Source: Armatimonadota bacterium (GTDB taxonomy: Bacteria; Armatimonadota; SYMT01). Taken from it: 7,557 nucleotides of DNA. Each line of letters opens with the position of its first letter. Positions within the stretch are counted from its first letter, which is position 1. Shown one piece after another: positions 1-6,018 of the stretch. The stretch lies in assembly GCA_020696885.1 (NCBI GenBank), contig JAJFMS010000162.1:1-7557 (forward strand), read 5' to 3'. Both the position numbers and the translations under genes were made by a program. The notes beneath the pieces were generated by a model. It was not told the DNA's origin. It worked only from the letters and a program-made list of their open reading frames with translations, and did not search any database.

Positions 1-533
1 AGTGTTGCCACCTTGTCCCGTTTGCCCTTACCCGGGACCCGTGTCTCCTGGACCATCGTCCCGCCGGCCAGCGCGAACTTCATTCCTCGCATCAACACGT
101 GTCCAGCATCGGTAGCCTGGAACTTCAGGCGCTTGGCTTGCGGGTCCTTCGCCACCTCGTTGACGTAGTTGAGCGCGAACACCTCGTCGATCTCAAAGAT
201 GTCCGCATCGCGGGGGGCGAACAGGCTGACGGTGAACTGCGCGCCCGTCTCTTTGGAAGGGCCGGGAACCTCAGCCAGGATTACGGCTTCCGCTTCCTGC
301 GAGGTAGTTACTTTCCATTTGTCGGGCAGCATCAGTTGCAGCCGTCGGGCAGGGTCCATAGTAGCCTTCCAACCCTTGCCAGTAGGCATGACCGTGCCAT
401 GAAGCTTCTTCGCGAAATCGCCACGAGGTTGGTGCACCTCTACTGGTTCGGTTGCGTCCTTAGGAATGATCTGGGCCGCTAACGGAGCAGCGAGGCAGAG
501 GAGCATCAAAGTCAAGACAGATTTCAGGGTCAT
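1..533 (-). CDS. Exported protein of unknown function, C-terminus cut by window edge
   Basis: The frame reads from ATG at 533-531 down to base 1 with no stop, giving 177 complete codons; the 3' end lies outside the window. A GGAG ribosome binding site at 546-543 sits 9 nt before the ATG and supports the start. The N-terminus (MTLKSVLTLMLLCLAAPLAAQ) is a clear Sec signal peptide with a likely cut after Leu-Ala-Ala, so the product is periplasmic or secreted. The mature part has no cysteine and no obvious catalytic motif. A stretch near residues 62-70 reading LMLPDKWKV, followed by alternating beta-like segments, loosely recalls small DcrB/PsbP-like exported domains; this is a weak impression only. 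Codon use over the signal peptide is less GC3-rich than in the kinase operon. The gene diverges from the hydrolase at 785. That it is a real exported protein is fairly sure; its function is unknown. Confidence 0.82.
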   Translation of the reverse strand, partial: MTLKSVLTLMLLCLAAPLAAQIIPKDATEPVEVHQPRGDFAKKLHGTVMPTGKGWKATMDPARRLQLMLPDKWKVTTSQEAEAVILAEVPGPSKETGAQFTVSLFAPRDADIFEIDEVFALNYVNEVAKDPQAKRLKFQATDAGHVLMRGMKFALAGGTMVQETRVPGKGKRDKVAT

Positions 534-784
534 TGCGGGATTCTCCGGCAGCGTAGCAGCGCAGTTCTGCTCTCCGGTACCTTTTGTCGGTGCTTCCAGT
601 GGGAAAACGGAGGTCGGTGGTTAATATTGACGGCACTCTACGCTCTCATGTTCGGGCCGCTGGGGCCTCGCCCCTCCGCCGGCCAGGAGCCATCGTTCTC
701 CTGGCGTTTGGAAGGGGTTCGAATGCGGGCGTATGAAATGACGCGTGTGCAAACTGTTCCGAACCACCCGATAGGAGCCGGAAG
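534..784. promoter_or_regulatory. Divergent intergenic region with hairpin and candidate hydrolase promoter
   Basis: This 251-bp gap separates two divergent genes and should hold both promoters. Toward the plus-strand hydrolase, TTGGAA (708-713) and TATGAA (732-737) are separated by 18 bp, each matching the sigma-70 consensus at 4 of 6 positions, and would start RNA about 40 nt before the ATG. Just upstream lies a perfect 8-bp inverted repeat, GCCAGGAG (682-689) and CTCCTGGC (698-705), with an 8-nt loop. It has no clear T-tract, so it may be an operator or a structural element rather than a terminator. I found no convincing promoter for the minus-strand gene. No small ORF here looks coding. 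Confidence 0.35.
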
Positions 785-1537
785 ATGCGAAGAAGAAAGC
801 TGTTGACCGCATTAGGCGCGATGGCGTTAACGCAGGCGGTAGGTGAACGGCCGGCGAGTGCGCAGGCATCGGCCGGGGTCACCGGATTTCTGGATAGGAC
901 GATGACCATCAACGGCGCTCCGCACCGATACGTGGTGTATATTCCCCGGAATTACTCCGCGGATCGCAAGTGGCCCGTAATTCTGTTCCTGCATGGCGCG
1001 GGCGAGCGGGGATCCGACGGACTGAAGCAATCGCAGGTAGGGCTCGGCACCGCGGTCCGGATGTTCCCGGAGCGCTATCCTGCGATCGTCGTGATGCCGC
1101 AATGCGCCACTGATCAGCGCTGGGACGGCGAGATGGCGGAGTTCGCGTTAAAGGCGTTCGACCAGACGGTAGCAGAGCTCAATGGTGATCCGGACCGGCT
1201 CTATCTAACCGGACTTTCCATGGGTGGCGCCGGCAGTTGGTATCTCGGTACTCGCTACCCCGAGAAGTGGGCCGCGGTGGTGTCCATTTGCGGGCGCGGT
1301 GATGTCCCGGCCATCACGGAGAAGCTGAAGGACAAGCCGGTGTGGGTGTTCGTGGGGGATAAGGATCAGGCGGCAACGGTCCAGTTCGCGCGGGAGGTGT
1401 CCGCGGCGCTCAAGAACGCGGGCAGCGCGCGCGTTCGCTATACCGAGTATCCTGGCGTCCCGCACAATAGCTGGGATCCTGCGTACGCCGAGAAGGAGCT
1501 TGCCACCTGGTTGTTTGCGCAGAAGCGAGGCCAGTGA
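785..1537 (+). CDS. Secreted alpha/beta-hydrolase, predicted peptidase/feruloyl-esterase-like
   Basis: A 250-aa serine hydrolase, probably acting on ester or peptide bonds outside the cytoplasm; the substrate is not readable from sequence. AGGAG at 773-777, 7 nt before the ATG, supports the start. The N-terminus has a twin-arginine-like RRKLL followed by a hydrophobic stretch and a likely cut after ASA near residue 26, so export is by Tat or Sec. The fold landmarks appear in order: YVVYIPRNY (49-57), the oxyanion-hole strand ILFLHGAGERG (66-76), the nucleophile elbow GLSMGG with Ser145, the acid Asp194 in GDKD (191-194), and His227 in VPHNSW. This layout, and the length, fit the predicted peptidase COG4099 group, related to feruloyl esterases and PHB depolymerases. 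It ends 26 nt before a strong terminator and appears monocistronic. Confidence in the fold and triad is high, in the substrate low. Confidence 0.9.
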   Translation: MRRRKLLTALGAMALTQAVGERPASAQASAGVTGFLDRTMTINGAPHRYVVYIPRNYSADRKWPVILFLHGAGERGSDGLKQSQVGLGTAVRMFPERYPAIVVMPQCATDQRWDGEMAEFALKAFDQTVAELNGDPDRLYLTGLSMGGAGSWYLGTRYPEKWAAVVSICGRGDVPAITEKLKDKPVWVFVGDKDQAATVQFAREVSAALKNAGSARVRYTEYPGVPHNSWDPAYAEKELATWLFAQKRGQ

Positions 1538-1563
1538 CGGGGTGCAGGAGTGCAGGTACAAGC

Positions 1564-1599
1564 GAAAGGGGTGCGATCCGAGCGGATCGCACCCCTTTC
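1564..1599. terminator. Bidirectional intrinsic terminator between convergent genes
   Basis: A perfect 16-bp inverted repeat, GAAAGGGGTGCGATCC (1564-1579) and its complement (1584-1599), encloses a 4-nt GAGC loop. On the plus strand the arm ends CCCCTTTCTTC, a pyrimidine-rich release tract interrupted by C. On the minus strand the arm likewise ends in CCCCTTTC. It lies 26 nt after the hydrolase stop and 28 nt beyond the stop of the opposite gene, so one structure can serve both convergent transcripts. Confidence 0.88.
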
Positions 1600-1627
1600 T
1601 TCATGGTCTTTCAAGCGACCGCGGTGG

Positions 1628-2875
1628 CTACCGGGGACCGGGGCCGGCCAGCAGTTTCTCGGTGAACGGCTTGATGCCTACCAGCGAGCCTACCGACGAG
1701 GTAAAGCGAAGCGTTACGATCACACTCTGGTTCGGCAGCAGCGGGCTGGCGATGTTGGTGTTCACGTAAGGGATGCCGGCGTTCTCCCCGGTGGCGGTGC
1801 CGGTGCCGTTGGTCAGCGTCACGCCCGGCGTCAGGTTGGTGAGCAGCACGGACAGCGGGTTGGCGAACTGGTAGGTGGCGCAGTTGGTCAACCGGTACAC
1901 CTGGAGGTAAGAGTTGTTGGCCCCGGCCACCGTATTCAGCAGCTGCATGTTCGTGCAGTGCCCGGTGAGCGAGGTCATCCCTCCCACGAAGATCCGCTGA
2001 ATGCCCCAGGCGCCCTGATCCGACACGTTGATGCCGGTCAGTTTCATCTGGTTGTAGGGGTACGGGATCGACAGCCGCACCATGTCCAGCCGGTAGGTGC
2101 GCGGGTCGTCCTGGTCCGAGAGACCGAGGAAGCTACCGCTGTACACCTGGGTGGTGGTGGTGCCGTTGATCACGTTGCTGTAGCGGCTCTTGAACTCGCT
2201 GTCGTGGAAGTCTCGGATGTCCGAGTTGGACGGGGGCAGCAGCGGTCCGCCGAACGGGGTGTAGAGGCTGTAGTTCGCCGGCCCGGCCGTAAGCGTCTTG
2301 GTATAGGTGTGCGTGACGCTGGCGAAGTCCACGAAAGTGAACGTCACCGAAGCCGCGCTGATCACCGTGCCGTTGGCCAGCCCGTTGCTCGTGCGCCGGC
2401 CCCAGTAGCACCCCATCAGGGCGTAGACGTCCGGAACCTGGTTCAGGTTGGGCGCAATGCTGATGGACTGCGTGCCGGTAGCCTGGCTGTTGATGTCGCC
2501 GGGCAGCCAGTTGTAGGCGCCCAGCCAGAAGTTACTCTCGGAGCGTGAGGGCAGCACCCGGCTGCCGCCGCTAAAGCGAGGGATGTTGCTGACCACCGGG
2601 ATGCTGAACGGCACGCTTCCCAGCGTGACGTCTCCCGAAGCGCCCAGGCTGCCATAGGTGCTGTAAAGGCCGGAATAGTGCTGTTGAAGGTTCGCATTCA
2701 GGCTGGATGGCGGCAGCGTCACCTTCTGAAAATCCTGACCGTTCGCCGCGAAGGCAGCGCTGGCCAGCGCTGGAAGCAGCGCCAGAGTGAGCGCGGCAGT
2801 GCGGAGGGCCCGCGGCCGTCGGGCGGGTCGAGGGGTATCGGCCGGCTTGCGGCCCTGGAAAATCCGGTAATTCAT
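1628..2875 (-). CDS. Secreted beta-sandwich protein of unknown function
   Basis: A 415-aa protein starting at ATG 2875-2873, with AGGA at 2886-2883 seven nt upstream, and ending at TAG 1630-1628. A long basic N-region (residues 1-25, many Arg and Pro) precedes a hydrophobic core and a likely signal peptidase site after AFA near residue 43. The mature part is rich in Ser, Thr, Asn, Gly and aromatic residues, as in extracellular beta-sandwich proteins. Residues about 83-300 carry motifs such as GSVPFSIP, VPDVYALMGCYWG and DIRDFHD, a pattern I associate with carbohydrate-binding-like beta-sandwich domains; this is inference. Residues about 326-412 (TNLTPGVTLTNGTG, then LLPNQSVIVTLRF, ending LLAGPGPR) resemble an Ig-like C-terminal domain of secreted proteins in Acidobacteriota and related phyla. 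There is no lipobox, sortase motif or C-terminal membrane anchor. It could be a matrix or surface-layer component working with the neighbouring polysaccharide genes, but nothing proves this. Confidence 0.85.
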   Translation of the reverse strand: MNYRIFQGRKPADTPRPARRPRALRTAALTLALLPALASAAFAANGQDFQKVTLPPSSLNANLQQHYSGLYSTYGSLGASGDVTLGSVPFSIPVVSNIPRFSGGSRVLPSRSESNFWLGAYNWLPGDINSQATGTQSISIAPNLNQVPDVYALMGCYWGRRTSNGLANGTVISAASVTFTFVDFASVTHTYTKTLTAGPANYSLYTPFGGPLLPPSNSDIRDFHDSEFKSRYSNVINGTTTTQVYSGSFLGLSDQDDPRTYRLDMVRLSIPYPYNQMKLTGINVSDQGAWGIQRIFVGGMTSLTGHCTNMQLLNTVAGANNSYLQVYRLTNCATYQFANPLSVLLTNLTPGVTLTNGTGTATGENAGIPYVNTNIASPLLPNQSVIVTLRFTSSVGSLVGIKPFTEKLLAGPGPR

Positions 2876-3031
2876 GATCTCGTCCTACTCCCTATGTGAA
2901 CCGTGCGCCCGTCCGCCACCCTTCCGGGAAGTCAAGGCTGCAGATCGACACCTGCTCGGTCCGTGCTGGCGGTCAAGTACCGGCCCAATGGGATCCATCC
3001 GGGCGGGACCACTCTGTGGGACCCCCAAGTT

Positions 3032-3060
3032 ATTATGGTCCTTGGTAACAGATCCTGCAA
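3032..3060 (-). promoter_or_regulatory. Candidate sigma-70 promoter for the secreted beta-sandwich gene
   Basis: Read on the minus strand, TTGCAG (3060-3055) and CATAAT (3037-3032) are separated by exactly 17 bp. The -10 box matches the consensus at 5 of 6 positions and lies in a locally AT-rich patch of otherwise GC-rich DNA; the -35 box matches 3 of 6. The predicted start near 3025 would give a leader of about 150 nt before the ATG at 2875. Confidence 0.5.
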
Positions 3061-3094
3061 GTACGCTCTCGCTCTCGAATAACTTGCTTACCTG

Positions 3095-3113
3095 CTTCCC
3101 GGTTTCCTTCCCG
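3095..3113. repeat. Direct repeat CTTCCCG x2, possible regulator half-sites
   Basis: CTTCCCG occurs at 3095-3101 and again at 3107-3113, a 12-bp period. On the minus strand these read CGGGAAG twice, about 35 to 53 bp upstream of the candidate -35 box at 3060-3055. That is a position an activator could use, but two 7-bp copies are weak evidence alone. Confidence 0.3.
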
Positions 3114-3328
3114 TTGTTACGAATTCCGACGAAGTGTCCCTCCATCACCAGGGAGCGGCCCCCGATTTGTAGAGGAGGCGAGCACGACGAGGCATGAAAA
3201 GGGGTGCCTCATTGCTTGGAGGTGCAGAAATTGGCGACAGGCGAACTAGTCGCCTTTGCGACCAGCGCCATAATTTAGTTGGGCGGCGCGGTCAGTCTCC
3301 CCGGCAGGGAACGAGCCGAAAGCCGGTT

Positions 3329-3413
3329 GGCCCGGGTGCTGGACGAGGGCTAGGAATGCCACCCGGCGGCATCCAACAACACCCGGCCTTCGCGGCGGCT
3401 TGCATCGGGTGGC
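3329..3413 (+). promoter_or_regulatory. Leader segment with competing RNA pairings
   Basis: CCGGGTG (3332-3338) can pair perfectly with CACCCGG at 3380-3386, extended by GG/CC across a one-base bulge (3329-3330 with 3387-3388). This encloses an inner hairpin, GGAATGCC (3353-3360) with GGCATCC (3368-3374), with one bulged A. A second CACCCGG at 3360-3366 could replace the outer partner. GCCACCCG (3358-3365) could instead pair perfectly over 8 bp with CGGGTGGC (3406-3413). These folds exclude one another. A weak 4-bp hairpin followed by TTTT (3441-3463) lies just downstream. A switching leader for the export operon is inference; no known RNA family was recognised. Confidence 0.35.
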
Positions 3414-3497
3414 TACAGGCGGTACATCACAGGCGAGCCCGGCTTGGCAGCTTAGAGCCTTTTCTCGCGTATGGTCTCCGCTCGGCGCCGCCGCGGC

Positions 3498-3527
3498 GCA
3501 CCTCTCGGCATGTGTAGCCGAGAGTGC
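3498..3527 (+). promoter_or_regulatory. Strong inverted repeat upstream of the polysaccharide operon
   Basis: CTCTCGGC (3502-3509) and GCCGAGAG (3517-3524) form a perfect 8-bp stem with a 7-nt loop. The stem extends by three more pairs, GCA (3498-3500) with TGC (3525-3527), if C3501 is bulged. It lies about 120 nt before the probable kinase start. It could be an operator for a dimeric regulator or a leader hairpin. There is no T-tract directly after it, so it is not a standard terminator. Confidence 0.4.
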
Positions 3528-3646
3528 TACGCATTGTACGGCACCCAACTGCACTACCCACGCACCCACCAGAATTCTGACCGGCGCCCGGCTTGCAAGC
3601 TACCCCGCGGCCCGCGCCGGCGCCTCCCTCACCCGAGGACACTCCA

Positions 3647-5866
3647 TTGAGTCTTGCTACGCCTACGATTGCCACAGGCTCCCGCTCGGACCTGAACCTG
3701 GCGAGCTACATCGACGTCATCCGCCGGCGCCGGACGATCTTCATCCAGATGTTCGTGATGGTGGTGGCCATCGGGCTGGTAGTGACCGCGCTTAGCAAGC
3801 CAGTCTACCAGTCTTACGCCACCATCATGGTGCCCACCACCGGCGCGAACGTGGGGGTATTCGACGCCAAGGATCCGATCGCGATGATCCTGGCTACGGC
3901 CCGCCCCGAGCCGATCAAGACCCAGGTCCAGATCCTCAACAGCGAGCCGTTCCAGAGCGAAGCACGGAAACTGGCCAAGATTACCGACGAGCCGGGCGTG
4001 GTGCCTCCCGCCGTGTCCGTGGAGCCGCTGGAAGGCATGAACGTGATCCGGGTGGTGGTGGAGGGGGGCGACCCGAAGGCCATCACCACGCTGGCGAATA
4101 CCGTGGTGGATCTGCATCTCAAGAAGACGGACCTCACCACTACCACCGGCATCGAAGACACCAAGAACTTCACGAAGCAGGAGCGGGATCGGCTTGCTCG
4201 AGAGTTGAAGACTGCGGAGCGAGCGCTCATCAATTTCCGCAAGTCCCATCAGGACGTGCTGGTAGCCGCAGCGCAGGATGCGAAGGCGCAGGAGTACATC
4301 CAGCTTCAAGGTGACGTTCATGCCGCCGAGGCGAACCTCCGCAGCGCGCGGATCAAGCGCGGGCAGCTCGAGGCGCGGCTGGCGAGCGAGCAGAAGGAGC
4401 TGGTGCAGACGGAGAGTAAGCCGAATCCCCGGATCGAGCGACTCGCCAGCCGCCTGGACGACCTGCGTTTTCAGCGCGACGACCTGCTCCGGAAGTACCA
4501 GCCTACCCACCGGCTGGTAACGGACCTCGTGGCGCAGATCACCGCCCTGGAGGGTGAGCTGGCCACCGAGCCCAAGGAGTTGGAGACCCGCAGCCGCGTT
4601 CCGAACCCGCAGCGGGCGGCGCTTCAGTCACAGCTTGCGGAGCTTGACTCCAGCCAGCAGACGTTCGAGACCGCCTACAACGACTCCAAGGCGCAGCTCG
4701 ACGCGAAGCGGAAGTATGTGGACAACTCCGGCCTCTGGCAGTTGGACCTGTCTCGATTGACCACGCAGCGCGATCGCATCGACGCCGAGCTGGCCAAGAC
4801 AGAGACCGACCTCCGCGAGCTTGAGGTGCGGTCCCGGGTGCGGATCCGGACGGGGAAGGTGATCGAGGCGGCTCGCGTGCCCACCGCGCCGATCCGCCCC
4901 AAGAAGTCCACCAACCTCCTGCTCACCGTGATCCTCGCGGTCTGTCTCGCCGCCGCGATGGCGTTCCTCCAGGAGTTCCTGGACGACCGCGTGAACGCTC
5001 CCGCGGACCTGGAGCGGTTCTCCAGCGTGCCGGCCCTCGGACACGTGCCTTCCATGGAAGACGGAAGCGCGCGGCTGCTGAGCTCGCTGCCCGCCAACTC
5101 GCACGCAGCGGAATCGTACCGGGCGCTCCGGTCCACGATTGGGTTTGCCAGTATCGATACGCCGCTCCGGCGGCTGCTGGTTACCAGCTCCTCCAAGGGC
5201 GAAGGGAAGTCGGTTACCTCCGTCAACCTGGCTACGGCCATGGCGATGGACGGCAAGCGGGTAATCCTGGTGGATGCCGACCTTCGCCGCCCGAACATCC
5301 ACCGGCTCATCCAGCTTCCGCTGGCTCCGGGTCTCTCGGAGGTTCTGGTGGGGATGAAGTCGCTGGACGAAGCGATCCAGCCCACGGAAGTGGAAAACCT
5401 CCGGGTGGTGTGCGCCGGCCCGATCCCGCCGAACCCCGCGGAGCTCTTGAACTCCCGGGCGTTCGACGTGCTGCTGGAGCAGCTCGAAGAGCGGGCCGAC
5501 ATCGTGATCTTCGATAGCCCGCCCTGCATCCCGGTGACGGACCCGCTGATCATTGCGAACCGCATGGACGGCGTGGTGCTGGTGCTCCAGGTAGGACAGA
5601 CCCGGAAGGCGGCCGTCCGGCACGCGCAGGAGCTGCTGGAGCGAGCCCACGCTCGGGTCATCGGTGTGGTCTTCAACCGGGTCCATCAGCGCAAGAGCGG
5701 CTACTACTATTACTACAACTACTACTACACCGCGGACGGCTACTACGCTGAGGATGACCGGAAGGGCCGGCCCGGACGAAACGGCAAGGGCCCTCGGCCG
5801 AAGCTGGCCGCCGGTGAGCCGGTGAAGCCGCGCTCCTGGCAGGTGAAGAACGACGACGACGTCTAA
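3647..5866 (+). CDS. Wzc-like polysaccharide chain-length regulator with BY-kinase domain
   Basis: An inner-membrane tyrosine autokinase that controls polymer length and export. I place the start at TTG 3647, giving 739 aa, because GAGGA at 3635-3639 lies 7 nt before it; a TTG at 3593 is in frame but has no binding site. The Wzz domain starts near residue 15, with a first membrane helix at about 31-49. A long periplasmic part with two Ala/Leu/Glu/Arg-rich coiled-coil stretches (about 175-405) follows. The second helix (about 421-441) comes after the proline-containing segment APIRPKK. The cytoplasmic kinase has Walker A TSSSKGEGKS (513-522, Lys521), Walker A' VILVDADLRRP (539-549) and Walker B VIFDSPP (620-626). 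A cluster of ten tyrosines at 686-700 is the expected autophosphorylation site; a 39-aa basic, proline-rich tail ending in DDDV follows it, longer than I expect. This is the one-polypeptide Wzc arrangement, as opposed to split CapA/CapB. It is first in the export operon, 152 nt before the OPX gene. Confidence 0.93.
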   Translation: MSLATPTIATGSRSDLNLASYIDVIRRRRTIFIQMFVMVVAIGLVVTALSKPVYQSYATIMVPTTGANVGVFDAKDPIAMILATARPEPIKTQVQILNSEPFQSEARKLAKITDEPGVVPPAVSVEPLEGMNVIRVVVEGGDPKAITTLANTVVDLHLKKTDLTTTTGIEDTKNFTKQERDRLARELKTAERALINFRKSHQDVLVAAAQDAKAQEYIQLQGDVHAAEANLRSARIKRGQLEARLASEQKELVQTESKPNPRIERLASRLDDLRFQRDDLLRKYQPTHRLVTDLVAQITALEGELATEPKELETRSRVPNPQRAALQSQLAELDSSQQTFETAYNDSKAQLDAKRKYVDNSGLWQLDLSRLTTQRDRIDAELAKTETDLRELEVRSRVRIRTGKVIEAARVPTAPIRPKKSTNLLLTVILAVCLAAAMAFLQEFLDDRVNAPADLERFSSVPALGHVPSMEDGSARLLSSLPANSHAAESYRALRSTIGFASIDTPLRRLLVTSSSKGEGKSVTSVNLATAMAMDGKRVILVDADLRRPNIHRLIQLPLAPGLSEVLVGMKSLDEAIQPTEVENLRVVCAGPIPPNPAELLNSRAFDVLLEQLEERADIVIFDSPPCIPVTDPLIIANRMDGVVLVLQVGQTRKAAVRHAQELLERAHARVIGVVFNRVHQRKSGYYYYYNYYYTADGYYAEDDRKGRPGRNGKGPRPKLAAGEPVKPRSWQVKNDDDV

Positions 5867-5879
5867 ACGACCGGTCGTT
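5866..5879. repeat. 14-bp perfect palindrome at the kinase stop codon
   Basis: AACGACCGGTCGTT is perfectly self-complementary and overlaps the last base of the kinase TAA (5864-5866). It has no T-tract, and the stem would be short once a loop is allowed, so termination is unlikely. It could be a protein binding site or an mRNA-end structure affecting the ratio of kinase to OPX. Confidence 0.4.
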
Positions 5880-5999
5880 AGGATTCCGCGCCGCTCGCGA
5901 TGCGGGCGCACCGGGCCAGGTGTCCGGCGCGCCGCCCGCCAGGCTCAAGCGCTCGCAGGTTGCGGCGCGACACCAGTATCGGGGAGCAGCCGCCCCGTT

Positions 6000-6012
6000 T
6001 CCCACGTGGGAG
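6000..6012 (+). promoter_or_regulatory. Ribosome binding site of the OPX gene inside a palindrome
   Basis: GGGAG at 6008-6012 lies 6 nt before the ATG at 6019 and fixes the OPX start. It is the right half of a perfect 12-bp palindrome, TCCCACGTGGGA (6000-6011). In RNA this can form only a 4-bp stem with an ACGT loop, but that would pair the GGGA of the binding site. Just upstream, CGGGG (5980-5984) and CCCCG (5993-5997) can form another short hairpin followed by TTT. Together they could modulate OPX translation; this is inference. Confidence 0.5.
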
Positions 6013-6018
6013 AGTCGT

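Larger units (their letters stand above)
2876..3646. other. Long divergent gene-free region (771 bp)
   Basis: This region separates the secreted beta-sandwich gene from the polysaccharide operon. Open frames here (for example 3194-3517 on plus and 3148-2885 on minus) lack good ribosome binding sites, lack the GC3 bias of real genes and encode Arg/Gly/Pro-rich low-complexity peptides, so I read the region as non-coding. The left part carries a sigma-70-like promoter for the minus gene and a direct repeat. The right part, about 3189-3527, is dense in inverted repeats and probably forms a structured leader or operator region for the export operon. I could not match it to a known riboswitch class. 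Confidence 0.6.

Noticed and set aside
1550..2548. 332-aa plus-strand open frame opposite the secreted beta-sandwich gene
   Set aside because: It is rich in Val, Gly, Arg, His and Gln, crosses the terminator stem and has no ribosome binding site or domain. The minus-strand frame has a signal peptide, a good start and sensible composition, so this is its shadow.
2885..3148. 87-aa minus-strand open frame just upstream of the secreted beta-sandwich gene
   Set aside because: It ends only 9 nt before the next ATG, which looks operon-like, but it has no binding site, low GC3 and contains the predicted promoter, so it is more likely an untranslated leader.
3418..3427. GGCGGTA resembling the ops element recruited by RfaH-type antiterminators in polysaccharide operons
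   Set aside because: Seven of the eight core bases match, but the eighth differs, no JUMPstart context is visible and a 7-mer in GC-rich DNA is weak evidence.
3194..3517. 107-aa plus-strand open frame in the divergent region
   Set aside because: Its ATG lies inside a hairpin with no properly spaced binding site, the product is Arg/Gly/Pro-rich without motifs, and the frame runs through several inverted repeats.
3480..3545. Sigma-70 promoter for the kinase operon near TTGGCA (3445-3450) and TATGGT (3471-3476)
   Set aside because: Both boxes are fair matches but the spacing is about 20 bp, too long for a confident call, so the operon promoter remains unplaced.
3593..3646. Upstream in-frame TTG as start of the kinase (18 extra residues)
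   Set aside because: No ribosome binding site precedes it, and the extra segment is Pro/Ala-rich. The TTG at 3647 has GAGGA with 7-nt spacing.
3150..3646. Cyclic-di-GMP (GEMM) or other known riboswitch before the polysaccharide operon
   Set aside because: I looked for the conserved GEMM segments and for cobalamin, Moco and glycine riboswitch cores and saw none. The hairpins fit no class I recognise.
4628..5911. Long minus-strand open frames opposite the kinase gene (including 4675-5676)
   Set aside because: They are low-complexity His/Arg/Val- or Ser/Arg-rich products of high-GC antisense frames. The plus strand has clear Wzz and BY-kinase motifs throughout.
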